A stretch of 64,000 bases of DNA from Enterocloster bolteae (GCF_002234575.2 NZ_CP022464.2:4402001-4466000), one strand, 5' to 3'; shown: positions 50,554-60,243, numbered from the stretch's first letter. Notes: generated by a model from the letters alone, not told the origin. Made by a program: numbers and translations.

Positions 50554-53538
50554 CTACAGCATATATGAATAGTCGTTGATGACTGTCCGGATGATATTCT
50601 GGATGCCGTCCGGCACATCTGCGTTTACGGTACCAACCGTGTAATCCATGATCCTGCCCTGAAGCCTTACCCTGCACACACCGGCAGCAGCGTCCAGTAC
50701 CGTGAAGCCCTGGTTTTTGCTGTTTTCCATGTCAGCCTCGTTGGCAAACAGGGTGAATTTGTCAAGATAGGGAGCGCTGTCCCACGGACAGAAGCTCTTA
50801 CAGTTGCCGCACTCGTTGCACATATAATCCACGTGGATGATCTGATGCTTCTCCATGCCCGGAACAACCAGAGAGATATTGGCTCTGTTGGGGCATACCT
50901 CAACACAGTTTTCGCAGTAGCTGTTGCATGATAAGCAGCGGGCGCTGTCAACCACATGGTCATTTTCCTCTGACAGCCTGCCCTTGCGTCCGTAGATGGT
51001 CTCTGCGTCAGAGAGCTTGAACAGGTCCTCTGCCAGGGCTTTTCCGATAATGGCCTCCGCAGCCATCTTGCCGTCCCTGATTCCTTCCACCACCGTGGCA
51101 GGACCGTACAGGCCGTCTCCGGCCACATAGACACCCTTCACAGAGGTTTCCAGCGTCTCCTGGTTCACCTGGGGACGTCTTCTGCTGTCCAGGGCAATGC
51201 CGAAACTCTCATAGAATGCCCCCGGAACCTTCTCGCCTACAGCGGCAATCACGGTGTCGGCAGGCACTTCCACTGTCTCATCTGTCGCCACCACGCCCCG
51301 GCGTCCGCTGGCGTCCATATCTCCCAGCACCATCTTCTTACAGTACAGAACTCCATTTTCCAGCTTAACAGGAGCCAGGAGCTCAGCGAATTCCACGCCG
51401 TCCTCCACAGCCATGACCAGTTCTTCCTCATCAGCAGGCATGTAGCGTCTGGTTCTTCTGTATACCAGAGAAACCTTCTCCACGCCTGCGTTTCTCTTGG
51501 CTGCCCTGGCCGTATCCATGGCTGTGTTGCCTCCGCCGATCACAACCACGTTCTTACCTAATTCCACCTTGCCCTCTGTTGCCTTAAACCGTGCCAGGAA
51601 ATCCAGTGCGTTCATGGTATCCCCTGCCTCCAGCTTAAGAACGCCCTGCTCGGACGCGCCCACTGCCAGGACAACATAATCATAATCTTTCTTAAGGGCC
51701 TCTATATCGGTGATTTCCTTACCGTTCACCATCTCCACGCCCATGGCTGCCACCAGCTTCACGTCGTTGTCAATGGCACTGCCGCTGATACGGAATCCCG
51801 GAATCACGTTGCGGACAACGCCGCCCATCTTCTCTTCCTTCTCAAACAGGGTAACCTTCACCCCGCCCCTGGCCAGGAAATAAGCTGCCGCCAGTCCGGC
51901 CGGGCCGCCGCCTACCACAGCCGCCTTCTTATCAGAGGAAACCTCAGGCGCTTTGAGCTTAGCCATAACCGCCTCAAATCCGCCCTCTGCGGCCTCCAGC
52001 TTGGTCCTGCGGATATCCACCGGGGACTCGTAGAAGTTTCTGGTACACTTGCTCATACAGTTGTGGGCGCAGATGGTACCTGTGATAAAGGGCAGCGGAT
52101 TCTTATTGAGAATAACCTCCAGAGCCTGCTCAAACTCACCTGCTCCTGCCAGCTGCAGGTATCTGGTGATATCCTGATGGATGGGACAGCCTTCCTGACA
52201 GGGGGCGATGAAACAGTCGGTAAGCGGAACCGGCCGGTTGATTTTCCTGGAAGGAAGGGGCTTTACCGCCTTTACATGGTGCTTGTCGGATTTCACAGCC
52301 TCCACCAGTCCGGTTACCCTGGCAGCATCCACGCCCTCAAAGGCAGCAGCTTCCTTGGCTGCAAATAACTGTCCAATCTGCTCCAGTCTCTCATAACCGC
52401 CCGGCTTTAACATGGTAGTGGCCATGGTTACCGGCCAGATGCCTGCATCCACGATATCCGCGATATTAAAGAAGTCAGCGCCGCCGGAATAGGAAATGCG
52501 CAGCTTCCCGCCAAAGTCCTCAGCCAGCTTCCCGGCAACAGACATGGAAAGGGGATAAAGGGACTTTCCGGACATATACATTTCCTCGCTGGGAAGCTCG
52601 TTCTGCTTTACGTCAACAGGGAACGTATTGGTAATCTTCACGCCGAATTCCAGTCCCTTCCCGTCTGCCAGGGCCTGGAGCCTCTGGAGCATAGGAACCG
52701 CGTCTGAGTACTGTAAATCATCCTTAAAATGGAAATCGCCAAAGGCAACATAGTCATATCCCATATCGTCCATGATCTTCCTTGCGTACTCATATCCAAG
52801 CAGGGTGGGGTTGCATTTGATGAATGTATGTACCCTCTTCTCCTCAATCAGGTATCTGGCGATGCGCTCAATCTCCTGGGGAGGACATCCGTGAAGGGTG
52901 GAAAGGGTTGCGCAGTTGCATACCTTTGGAGATATGGCTTCCACATCCTCCCTGGACACCTTCTCAAACCGGTCCAGATTGTCAAGGAGCCACTGCCTGC
53001 ACTCTTTGAAAATGGCGGTCTCGGAAGCATCCTTCATGCCCTCAATAAAACGGTCAATTTTCTCTGTCTTGATGCCGTCCAGGTCATATCCCACGGACAT
53101 GTTGAACTGGAAGCCCTCAGGACTGCCCAGTCCAAATTCCCTGGCCAGCACCTTGCAGGCAAACCAGGCCTTTACATACTCGTCAAATGCCTGGGGCACA
53201 TAGAGCTCTGTGGACCACTCGCAGTTATAGCACTCGTCGTCAGCCTTGATACACGGCTTGGATACGGGAAGGTCCTCGCCGTCCAGCTTCTGTACGGTCT
53301 TAAGCTCGAAGAAACGGCTACCTGCCACGTAGGAAGCCACGATATTCTGGGTCAGCTGGGTATGGGGTCCTGCTGCGGGTCCGAAGGGAGTCTCCAGCTT
53401 ACGGCCAAAAATCTCATAGGTTTTGTCCGGGTCTGCAATGAATGGTCTCTTGATGCCAAATACAGCGCCCTTCTTGTTCTCTTCAAGGATCCAGTTCATC
53501 AGTTTTCCAAATGGAATCGGGGTCATAATGTCGCTCAT
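50554..53538 (-). CDS. ygfK: YgfK-type oxidoreductase (putative selenate reductase subunit family)
   Basis: About 994 residues. The N-terminal ~430 resemble a dihydroorotate-dehydrogenase-like TIM barrel (TPFGPAAGPHTQL, FGVKITNTFP). A GltD-like module follows: Fe-S cysteines (CQEGCPIHQD, CAHNCMSKC), VVGGGPAGLAAAYFLARGG and VVIGGGNTAMD. A C-terminal 4Fe-4S region has CLSCNSYCENCVEVCP and CNECGNCKSFCP. The start at 53538 (MSDIMTPIPFG) has AAGGAGG upstream. In the purine pathway it is thought to reduce the purine-derived ring with NAD(P)H electrons; the old name selenate reductase is not well supported. A promoter is seen at 53693-53717. Confidence 0.93.
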   Translation of the reverse strand: MSDIMTPIPFGKLMNWILEENKKGAVFGIKRPFIADPDKTYEIFGRKLETPFGPAAGPHTQLTQNIVASYVAGSRFFELKTVQKLDGEDLPVSKPCIKADDECYNCEWSTELYVPQAFDEYVKAWFACKVLAREFGLGSPEGFQFNMSVGYDLDGIKTEKIDRFIEGMKDASETAIFKECRQWLLDNLDRFEKVSREDVEAISPKVCNCATLSTLHGCPPQEIERIARYLIEEKRVHTFIKCNPTLLGYEYARKIMDDMGYDYVAFGDFHFKDDLQYSDAVPMLQRLQALADGKGLEFGVKITNTFPVDVKQNELPSEEMYMSGKSLYPLSMSVAGKLAEDFGGKLRISYSGGADFFNIADIVDAGIWPVTMATTMLKPGGYERLEQIGQLFAAKEAAAFEGVDAARVTGLVEAVKSDKHHVKAVKPLPSRKINRPVPLTDCFIAPCQEGCPIHQDITRYLQLAGAGEFEQALEVILNKNPLPFITGTICAHNCMSKCTRNFYESPVDIRRTKLEAAEGGFEAVMAKLKAPEVSSDKKAAVVGGGPAGLAAAYFLARGGVKVTLFEKEEKMGGVVRNVIPGFRISGSAIDNDVKLVAAMGVEMVNGKEITDIEALKKDYDYVVLAVGASEQGVLKLEAGDTMNALDFLARFKATEGKVELGKNVVVIGGGNTAMDTARAAKRNAGVEKVSLVYRRTRRYMPADEEELVMAVEDGVEFAELLAPVKLENGVLYCKKMVLGDMDASGRRGVVATDETVEVPADTVIAAVGEKVPGAFYESFGIALDSRRRPQVNQETLETSVKGVYVAGDGLYGPATVVEGIRDGKMAAEAIIGKALAEDLFKLSDAETIYGRKGRLSEENDHVVDSARCLSCNSYCENCVEVCPNRANISLVVPGMEKHQIIHVDYMCNECGNCKSFCPWDSAPYLDKFTLFANEADMENSKNQGFTVLDAAAGVCRVRLQGRIMDYTVGTVNADVPDGIQNIIRTVINDYSYML

Positions 53539-53692
53539 ATTATTCTTATCCTCCTTTATAACCAGACCAGGTCCCAGCACCGGATACCGGGGACATTGTC
53601 CCCGGGTCCTCCATCCGGCTCAGCCGCCCGGAAGACATTGTCGTCCCGGGGTGCTGCTTTCCCGCCGCCCTGCAATCGGATATCACTTATAA

Positions 53693-53717
53693 ATTATACA
53701 TTGCGTATGCGTTGTTT
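53693..53717 (-). promoter_or_regulatory. ygfK promoter with shared regulator motif
   Basis: Minus strand: -10 TATAAT (53698-53693), directly preceded by AAACAACGCATACGCAA (53717-53701), which resembles sites at 55345 and 58973. The motif occupies the -35/spacer position, as for a regulator that blocks or recruits polymerase. Confidence 0.55.
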
Positions 53718-53783
53718 ATATATAGGAAAGACCAGCCATCCCTGGAAGGCGTTTCCTATGGATGCCGGCTGCTGCCCCGGCAA

Positions 53784-55115
53784 TTAACCGTTGATGGAAT
53801 GGGCCAGCTTCTTTGCCTCTTCCCTTACCTCATAAAGGATCTTCTCCTCATCCAGTCCCACAAGCTCCCTGTTCTTCATCAGAACCTTGCCGTTGCATAC
53901 CGTGGTCACCACGCTTCTTCCCGTCATGCCGAACAGGATGTGTCCGTTTACATTGGACGCGTCCATTGGAGTCAGCGGGATATAGTCAGTGACAATCACG
54001 TCAGCGGCAGCGCCTTCCTTCAGTACGCCCAGCTGCTTCTTGAAATAGCGGTTGGCAATCTTTGCATTACCCTCAAAGAGCATCTGGGGTACCTCGCCCC
54101 AGGCCGCATTGGCGTCGCAGAGGTGATGTTTGTGAAGAACATTGGCTACCTTGAAGGATTCTGTCATATCATGGGTGTAACCGTCTGTTCCCAGGCCAGT
54201 GAGAATGCCTCTGTGCACGATCTCCATGGTAGGCGGGCATCCGCAGGCATTGCCCATGTTGGACTCAGGGTTATGTACCACCATGGTATCCGTATCCTTG
54301 ATCAGCTGCATCTCATGAGGATTTACGTAAATGCAGTGGGCCAGCAGGGTCTTTTCCCCAAGGATATTGCAGTCCATCAGACGGTCCACAATTCTCTTTC
54401 CGTACTTCTTAAGACAGTCGTGGAGATCCTCGATGCCCTCTGCCACATGGATGTGGTATCCCACCTCAGCCGGCTTGTTGGCTGCCGCCAGCTCCATGGT
54501 CTCATCTGAGATGGTGAACTGGGCGTGCATTCCCATCATACCTGCAATCATGTCCGTGTCATCCGCCAGGGCGTGTTTGATCCAGGACGCGTTTTCCATA
54601 ACAGCCGCCCTTGCCTTATCCATGCCGTCCCTGTCGGAAATTTCATAGCACAGACAGGTCCTGACGCCCATCTCCTTAGCGGCGTCCTCAATGGCAAACA
54701 GGGAATCCTTTATCTCCCCGAAGCTGGCATGGTGGTCAAATACGGTGGTGACTCCGTTCTTAATGGAATCCAGATAAGTGGCCCTGGCGCTCTGGCGGGT
54801 CTGTTCATTGGTCAGGTGGCGGTCAATGGTCCACCACATGCCGTCCAGAATATCCAGAAAACCCTTGGGGTCATATCCTTTAATGGAAAGACCTCTTGCC
54901 ATGGCACTGTAGATATGCTCATGGGTGTTGATGAAGGCCGGCATGATGACGCCCCCCTTTGCGTCCACATATTCGGCATCAGGGAACTCCTTCTTAATCT
55001 CCTCCAGTGTGCCCACCTTCTTTATTGCGGTACCGTCCATTGCCACTGCCCCATTTTCAAAAAATGGCTGTTCTGGGTCTCTGGTAACCAGACGACCGTT
55101 CCCAATCACTAACAT
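53784..55115 (-). CDS. ssnA: SsnA-type amidohydrolase/deaminase
   Basis: 443 residues, the same superfamily as guanine deaminase and chlorohydrolases. Metal ligands are in NTHEHIYSA (His pair), HIHVAE and a late Asp in GLGTDGYTHDMT. It probably hydrolyses an imine, amine or ring bond in a purine intermediate; a conserved member of the gut purine cluster. AGGAGAGAGG lies before the ATG. First gene of the leftward purine transcript, divergent from the regulator. Confidence 0.9.
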   Translation of the reverse strand: MLVIGNGRLVTRDPEQPFFENGAVAMDGTAIKKVGTLEEIKKEFPDAEYVDAKGGVIMPAFINTHEHIYSAMARGLSIKGYDPKGFLDILDGMWWTIDRHLTNEQTRQSARATYLDSIKNGVTTVFDHHASFGEIKDSLFAIEDAAKEMGVRTCLCYEISDRDGMDKARAAVMENASWIKHALADDTDMIAGMMGMHAQFTISDETMELAAANKPAEVGYHIHVAEGIEDLHDCLKKYGKRIVDRLMDCNILGEKTLLAHCIYVNPHEMQLIKDTDTMVVHNPESNMGNACGCPPTMEIVHRGILTGLGTDGYTHDMTESFKVANVLHKHHLCDANAAWGEVPQMLFEGNAKIANRYFKKQLGVLKEGAAADVIVTDYIPLTPMDASNVNGHILFGMTGRSVVTTVCNGKVLMKNRELVGLDEEKILYEVREEAKKLAHSING

Positions 55116-55308
55116 AACCTCTCTCCTTTGCTTTTTATTATTTTATGTACCTGCTCTTTAAATCTGTCCTAAACACCATCGGGATTTCATAAACTTTAAT
55201 AAGATAGAACAGGACTTCCTGTACCCCTATACTAACACCATACAAATCCATTTGCAAGCAGAAAATGCAAAAATTTTTAGATATTCAAAATTTTTTTGTA
55301 AAAACCTC

Positions 55309-55336
55309 TTGCAATTCCTTTTTTTTGTGCTATGAT
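55309..55336 (+). promoter_or_regulatory. Promoter of the YheO-type regulator gene
   Basis: -35 TTGCAA (55309-55314), 16-bp spacer, -10 TATGAT (55331-55336). The shared motif lies just downstream at the expected start site. Confidence 0.6.
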
Positions 55337-55344
55337 GGAATCAT

Positions 55345-55374
55345 AAACAACGCATCACAACTTTGCGAAATGTT
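55345..55374. promoter_or_regulatory. Putative binding site of the purine-cluster regulator
   Basis: aaacaacgcat at the left end and a partly symmetric tgc-gaaatgttt at the right end. The left half matches the ygfK site (53701-53717). Position over the start site suggests autorepression. Confidence 0.5.
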
Positions 55375-55426
55375 TATTGTACAAAGTCACCAGATTTGAA
55401 GAGTCCGAGGAAAAGGAGGTTAAGCC

Positions 55427-56092
55427 ATGTCATACACACTAGATTTACTGAAACAGCTTGCTGATGGCCTTGCGAGACAGTTCGGACCTGACTGTGAAAT
55501 TGTCATACACGACCTTGAAAAGCACGACCTGGAACATTCCATCGTGCACATCAACAACGGTCATGTGACAAACCGCCAGGAGGGGGACGGACCTTCAAAA
55601 GTAGTCCTGGAAACCCTTCACAAGGATCCGGCTTCTTTAAAAGACCATCTTGGATACCTGACCCGTACATCCAACGGCAAGATACTGAAGTCCAGCACCA
55701 TCTACATCCGTAATGAGGAAGGAGATTCCATTGACTATCTTCTCTCCATTAATTACGACATAACAGGCCTGATGACTGTGGACCGTTCCATTAAAGCTCT
55801 CATCGACACCGAACCCCAAGCGGACGTGAAGCAGCAGCCCGAACAGATTGTCCACAACGTCAACGACCTGTTAGATACCCTGATTGAACAGTCGGTAGCC
55901 CTTATCGGCAAGCCGGCCGCCTTGATGAACAAGGAGGAGAAAGTCACTGCCATCCAGTTCCTGAACGATGCAGGCGCCTTCCTTATAACAAAATCAGGGG
56001 ACAAGGTTTCCAAGTACTTCGGAATCTCCAAATTTACTTTGTACAGCTACATTGATGTAAACAGCCGCAAGTCGGAAGATAAAAAAGCGTGA
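55427..56092 (+). CDS. YheO/DauR-type transcriptional regulator (PAS_6 plus HTH)
   Basis: 221 residues. The N-terminal ~115 residues are a YheO-like PAS domain (LARQFGPDCEIVIHDL, SSTIYIRNEEGDSIDYLLSINYDIT). The C-terminal ~70 are an HTH_22 domain ending FGISKFTLYSYIDV. YheO/DauR proteins sense small metabolites and control amino acid or nitrogen breakdown. AAGGAGG precedes the ATG. It is followed by ygeX after 25 bp, so it is in the same operon, and is the best candidate for the AACAACG-type sites. Confidence 0.87.
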   Translation: MSYTLDLLKQLADGLARQFGPDCEIVIHDLEKHDLEHSIVHINNGHVTNRQEGDGPSKVVLETLHKDPASLKDHLGYLTRTSNGKILKSSTIYIRNEEGDSIDYLLSINYDITGLMTVDRSIKALIDTEPQADVKQQPEQIVHNVNDLLDTLIEQSVALIGKPAALMNKEEKVTAIQFLNDAGAFLITKSGDKVSKYFGISKFTLYSYIDVNSRKSEDKKA

Positions 56093-56117
56093 TGATAATT
56101 AAGGAGGATTATGTAAC

Positions 56118-57326
56118 ATGGATCAGAAGATTCTATGGGCGGTCAATCAAATGCCTAAGACAGATGACAAGAACCTGCCGATTATGGGACTGGAGGAGAT
56201 TGCAAAGGCGAGGACATTCCACGAAAGCTTCCCCCAGTACACCAAAACACCACTCACCAAGCTGGACCACATGGCAGCTTATCTGGGAGTAAAGGAAATC
56301 TACTTAAAAGATGAGTCCTACCGTTTTGGCCTCAATGCATTCAAGGTTCTGGGAGGTTCCTTCTCCATGGCCCGCTACATTGCCAAGGAAACCGGCAGGG
56401 ACGTATCCGAACTTCCCTACTCAGTCCTCACTTCTGACCAGTTAAGAGAAGAATTTGGCCAGGCTACCTTCTTCACCGCCACAGACGGCAACCACGGACG
56501 CGGCGTTGCATGGGCCGCCAACCGTCTTGGACAGAAGGCAGTGGTACATATGCCTAAGGGTTCCACCCAGACACGTCTGGAGAACATTGCCAAGGAAGGC
56601 GCTGCCGTAGACATCCAGGAGATGAATTACGATGACTGCGTACGTCTTGCGGCCAAGGAAGCCGACGAAACCCCAAGAGGCGTCATGGTACAGGATACCG
56701 CCTGGGACGGATACGAGGAGATTCCATCCTGGATTATGCAGGGTTACGGAACCATGGCCATGGAGGCCGGCGAGCAGTTAAAGGAATACGGCTGCGAGCG
56801 CCCGACCCACATCTTTGTCCAGGCAGGCGTTGGTTCGCTGGCAGGCGCTGTGGTAGGCTACTTCTCCAATCTGTATGCTGATAATCCTCCTGTTTTCGTA
56901 GTTGTGGAAGCTGAGGCAGCCGCCTGCCTGTACAAAGGCGCTGCTGCCGGCGACGGACAAATCCGTATCGTGGACGGCGACATGGAAACCATCATGGCCG
57001 GCCTTGCCTGCGGCGAGCCCAACACCATTTCATGGGATATCTTAAAGAACCATGTCAAAGTATTCATCGCTGCCCCTGACTGGGTAGCCGCAACCGGTAT
57101 GCGTATGCTGGGCGCTCCTATCAAGGGCGACGCGCCTGTTACCTCCGGAGAATCCGGCGCAGCTCCATTCGGCGCACTGGCAGCCGTTATGTCCATGGAT
57201 GAATACGCTGACCTGAGAAAAGACATTGGCCTGGATGAGAATTCCAGAGTACTGCTCTTCTCCACTGAAGGCGACACTGACCCTGACCGTTACAAGAACA
57301 TTGTATGGAAAGGTCTGGATAAATAA
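56118..57326 (+). CDS. ygeX: Diaminopropionate ammonia-lyase
   Basis: 402 residues, fold-type II PLP enzyme. The PLP Lys is K76 in GLNAFK, and the catalytic Asp is in TDGNHG (about 123), matching K77/D120 of E. coli YgeX. GVGSLAGAVVGYF binds the phosphate. It splits 2,3-diaminopropionate into pyruvate and two ammonia. In the gut purine pathway it releases carbon and nitrogen from the opened ring. In operon with the regulator and ygeY. Confidence 0.94.
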   Translation: MDQKILWAVNQMPKTDDKNLPIMGLEEIAKARTFHESFPQYTKTPLTKLDHMAAYLGVKEIYLKDESYRFGLNAFKVLGGSFSMARYIAKETGRDVSELPYSVLTSDQLREEFGQATFFTATDGNHGRGVAWAANRLGQKAVVHMPKGSTQTRLENIAKEGAAVDIQEMNYDDCVRLAAKEADETPRGVMVQDTAWDGYEEIPSWIMQGYGTMAMEAGEQLKEYGCERPTHIFVQAGVGSLAGAVVGYFSNLYADNPPVFVVVEAEAAACLYKGAAAGDGQIRIVDGDMETIMAGLACGEPNTISWDILKNHVKVFIAAPDWVAATGMRMLGAPIKGDAPVTSGESGAAPFGALAAVMSMDEYADLRKDIGLDENSRVLLFSTEGDTDPDRYKNIVWKGLDK

Positions 57327-57383
57327 CAATCACCTATATCACACCCAAAACAAATATCAATGTATAATGGAGGAAATGAAGAA

Positions 57384-58700
57384 ATGAATCTGGATTACGC
57401 AAAAATCAAAGAAGCAGCAAAGAACTATGAAAAAGACATGACCAAGTTCTTACGCGACATCGTTAAATTCCCGGGCGAGAGCTGTGATGAGAAGGCTCAC
57501 ATCGACCGTATCGCTGAAGAGATGACAAAGCTGGGATTTGACAAGGTAGACATCGACCCCATGGGCAATGTTCTGGGATATATGGGAACCGGCGAGACCC
57601 TCATCGGCTTTGACGCACACATCGACACAGTGGGCATCGGCAACAAGAACAACTGGAACTTCGATCCTTATGAGGGCTATGAGAATGACACCGAGATTGG
57701 CGGACGCGGCGTGTCCGACCAGTGTGGCGGTATCGTATCTGCTGTATACGGCGCTAAAATCATGAAGGATTTAGGAATGTTAAGCGACAAATATACGGTT
57801 CTGGTAACCGGTACGGTTCAGGAAGAGGACTGCGACGGTCTGTGCTGGCAGTACATCATCAACGAAGACAAGGTTCGTCCTGATTTCGTAGTATCCACAG
57901 AGCCCACCGACGGCGGCATCTACCGCGGCCAGAGAGGCCGTATGGAAATCCGCGTTGACGTTAAGGGCGTTTCCTGCCATGGTTCCGCTCCTGAGCGCGG
58001 CGACAACGCTATCTATAAGATGGCTGACATCCTTCAGGATGTACGTGCTCTGAATGAAAACGACGCTGCTGATGACAAGGAAGTTAAGGGCCTTGTGAAG
58101 ATGCTGGATGAGAAGTACAATCCTGAGTATAAGGAAGCCAACTTCTTAGGCCGCGGCACTGTTACTGTTTCCGAGATTTTCTTCACATCTCCAAGCCGCT
58201 GCGCAGTTGCTGATTCCTGTTCCGTATCCCTTGACCGCCGTATGACGGCAGGCGAGACATGGGAGAGCTGCTTAGACGAGATTCGTGCTCTTCCTGCAGT
58301 TAAAAAGTACGGCGATGATGTTACCGTATCCATGTATGAGTATTCCCGTCCTTCCTATAAGGGCCTTACATATCCAATCGAGTGCTACTTCCCAACCTGG
58401 GTTATCCCGGAGGACCACAAGGTTACCAAGTCCCTGGAAGAAGCTTATAAGAATCTGTTCGGCGACGAGCGTATCGGTGTGGACGCAACAGCAGAGATGA
58501 GAAAAGCACGTCCTCTTACCGATAAGTGGACCTTCTCCACCAACGGCGTATCCATCATGGGACGCAACGGCATTCCTTGTATCGGTTTTGGTCCTGGCGC
58601 TGAGGCTCAGGCCCATGCTCCCAATGAGATTACATGGAAGCAGGATCTGGTTACCTGCGCAGCTGTTTACGCTGCTCTGCCCAGTGTTTACTGCAAGTAA
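57384..58700 (+). CDS. ygeY: YgeY-type M20 metallohydrolase
   Basis: About 438 residues. M20 peptidase/deacylase features: FDAHIDTVG (metal His and Asp), QEEDCDG (Glu pair), VSTEPTDGG and the dimerisation domain with SCHGSAPERG. ATG at 57384 has AATGGAGGAAATGAAGAA upstream; an earlier ATG at 57360 lacks a site. It probably hydrolyses an acylated diaminopropionate intermediate to feed YgeX. 57 bp after ygeX. Codon use is strongly biased, as in highly expressed genes. Confidence 0.93.
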   Translation: MNLDYAKIKEAAKNYEKDMTKFLRDIVKFPGESCDEKAHIDRIAEEMTKLGFDKVDIDPMGNVLGYMGTGETLIGFDAHIDTVGIGNKNNWNFDPYEGYENDTEIGGRGVSDQCGGIVSAVYGAKIMKDLGMLSDKYTVLVTGTVQEEDCDGLCWQYIINEDKVRPDFVVSTEPTDGGIYRGQRGRMEIRVDVKGVSCHGSAPERGDNAIYKMADILQDVRALNENDAADDKEVKGLVKMLDEKYNPEYKEANFLGRGTVTVSEIFFTSPSRCAVADSCSVSLDRRMTAGETWESCLDEIRALPAVKKYGDDVTVSMYEYSRPSYKGLTYPIECYFPTWVIPEDHKVTKSLEEAYKNLFGDERIGVDATAEMRKARPLTDKWTFSTNGVSIMGRNGIPCIGFGPGAEAQAHAPNEITWKQDLVTCAAVYAALPSVYCK

Positions 58701-58723
58701 TTAACTACCTTCGTTTATTGTCC

Positions 58724-58841
58724 GCAGGGTGTTGTCCCGGCTGCCGTTAAACCGCGGTCTTGGTCCGCTGGCCCCAGAGCCGTTCTTCTGGCCTGAGGGG
58801 CAGCCGGGAAGCATAGGGCATACGCCCTTCACACTGCTCAT
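58724..58841 (+). ncRNA. Candidate structured RNA upstream of ygeW
   Basis: An 11-bp perfect stem (58736-58746 / 58800-58810) encloses two smaller hairpins (gcgg/ccgc near 58755-58769; ccaga/tctgg near 58774-58791). It is itself enclosed by gcag...ctgc-type pairing (about 58724-58731 with 58832-58841) and followed by a 5-bp-stem hairpin (58816-58829). It could be a leader that controls ygeW, an RNA processing or stability element, or a terminator of ygeY. It does not match a riboswitch class I know. Confidence 0.5.
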
Positions 58842-58972
58842 TCGTTTACCGTTTTCCATGAAGTCCTAAGTGACCTGTTTGTTTCGGCGGTCTATGCTGA
58901 AGGCCGCCGGAACGGCTCAGGCCCGCTTACATTCATGAAAGAACGGATATCCCTTTTATTTTTGTAACATCC

Positions 58973-58987
58973 AACAACGATACCCAA
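58973..58987. promoter_or_regulatory. Shared motif copy upstream of ygeW
   Basis: aacaacgatacccaa resembles the ygfK site (aacaacgcatacgcaa), with one deletion and one change, about 34 bp before the ygeW start. Confidence 0.4.
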
Positions 58988-59020
58988 ATTAAAAATTAAT
59001 ATAATAAAGGAGTCAATCAA

Positions 59021-60214
59021 ATGAAAACATTACAGGATTACATTGATAAGTTAAACAGCCTCAACTTTAAGGAAATGTACGAGAACGATTTCTTCCTGAC
59101 CTGGGAGAAAACTGACGAGGAACTGGAAGCAGTATGGACCGTTGCTGACGCTCTCCGCTTCATGAGAGAGAACAACATTTCCACAAAGGTATTTGAGAGC
59201 GGCCTCGGCATCTCCTTATTCCGCGACAATTCCACCCGTACACGTTTCTCCTTTGCTTCTGCCTGCAACCTGTTAGGTCTGGAAGTTCAGGATTTGGACG
59301 AAGGCAAGAGCCAGGTTGCTCACGGCGAGACAGTTCGTGAGACAGCTAACATGATTTCCTTCATGGCTGACGTTATCGGTATCCGCGATGACATGTACAT
59401 CGGCAAGGGCAACGCTTACATGCACGAAGTTGTTGACGCTGTTACACAGGGCCACAAAGACGGCATCCTGGAGCAGAAGCCAACCCTGGTTAACTTACAG
59501 TGCGACATCGACCACCCGACACAGTGTATGGCTGATATGCTGCACATCATCCATGAGTTCGGCGGCGTAGAGAACTTAAAGGGCAAGAAGTTAGCCATGA
59601 CATGGGCTTACTCTCCTTCCTACGGCAAGCCTCTCTCCGTTCCTCAGGGCGTTGTTGGCCTGATGACACGTATGGGTATGGAAGTTGTTCTGGCTCATCC
59701 GGAAGGCTACGAAATCATGCCTGAGGTTGAGGAAGTTGCCAGAAAGAACGCAGAAAAGACCGGCGGTTCCTTCCGTGTATCCCATGACATGGCTGACGCA
59801 TTCAAGGATGCTGACATCGTATATCCAAAGAGCTGGGCTCCATTTGCAGCTATGGAAAAGAGAACCAACCTGTACGCAGAAGGCGATTCCGAGGGCATCA
59901 AGACTCTGGAGAAAGAACTGCTGGCTCAGAACGCAGAGCACAAAGACTGGTGCTGTACTGAGGAACTGATGAAGACCACCAAAGACGGCAAAGCTCTGTA
60001 CCTGCACTGCTTACCAGCTGACATCAACGATGTAAGCTGCAAGGACGGCGAGGTTGAGGCAACTGTATTTGACCGCTACCGTGATCCTCTGTACAAAGAA
60101 GCAAGCTACAAGCCATACGTAATCGCTGCCATGATTATGCTGGCTAAGTTCGCTGACCCGGCTGAGGTTTTAAAGAAGCTGGAAGAAAAAGGAACTCCTA
60201 GAGTATTCAAATAA
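59021..60214 (+). CDS. ygeW: YgeW-type knotted carbamoyltransferase
   Basis: 397 residues, longer than ornithine carbamoyltransferase. The carbamoyl-phosphate loop is STRTR (in NSTRTRFSF), with VAHGET and HCLPAD. YgeW belongs to the knotted transcarbamylases. In the purine pathway it is thought to run in the phosphorolytic direction, making carbamoyl phosphate from a ureido intermediate for ArcC to make ATP. AAAGGAG precedes the ATG. Highly biased codons. A strong terminator follows. Confidence 0.94.
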   Translation: MKTLQDYIDKLNSLNFKEMYENDFFLTWEKTDEELEAVWTVADALRFMRENNISTKVFESGLGISLFRDNSTRTRFSFASACNLLGLEVQDLDEGKSQVAHGETVRETANMISFMADVIGIRDDMYIGKGNAYMHEVVDAVTQGHKDGILEQKPTLVNLQCDIDHPTQCMADMLHIIHEFGGVENLKGKKLAMTWAYSPSYGKPLSVPQGVVGLMTRMGMEVVLAHPEGYEIMPEVEEVARKNAEKTGGSFRVSHDMADAFKDADIVYPKSWAPFAAMEKRTNLYAEGDSEGIKTLEKELLAQNAEHKDWCCTEELMKTTKDGKALYLHCLPADINDVSCKDGEVEATVFDRYRDPLYKEASYKPYVIAAMIMLAKFADPAEVLKKLEEKGTPRVFK

Positions 60215-60243
60215 ATCATTCATCTTACCAAGCAATACAATGT

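Larger units (their letters stand above)
55116..55426. other. Divergent control region between ssnA and the regulator
   Basis: No gene. It is very AT-rich (runs of A and T near 55265-55330). It holds the regulator promoter (55309-55336) and the shared motif (55345-55374). A clear ssnA promoter is not obvious to me. Confidence 0.5.
58701..59020 (+). other. Intergenic region between ygeY and ygeW
   Basis: 320 bp without a gene. It carries a structured RNA candidate (58724-58841), a second GC-rich hairpin (58885-58909), and a motif copy at 58973-58987 before the ygeW ribosome site. Described separately below. Confidence 0.6.

Noticed and set aside
50554..53538. True selenate reductase
   Set aside because: YgfK lacks a Mo-bisPGD catalytic domain; its neighbours place it in purine degradation.
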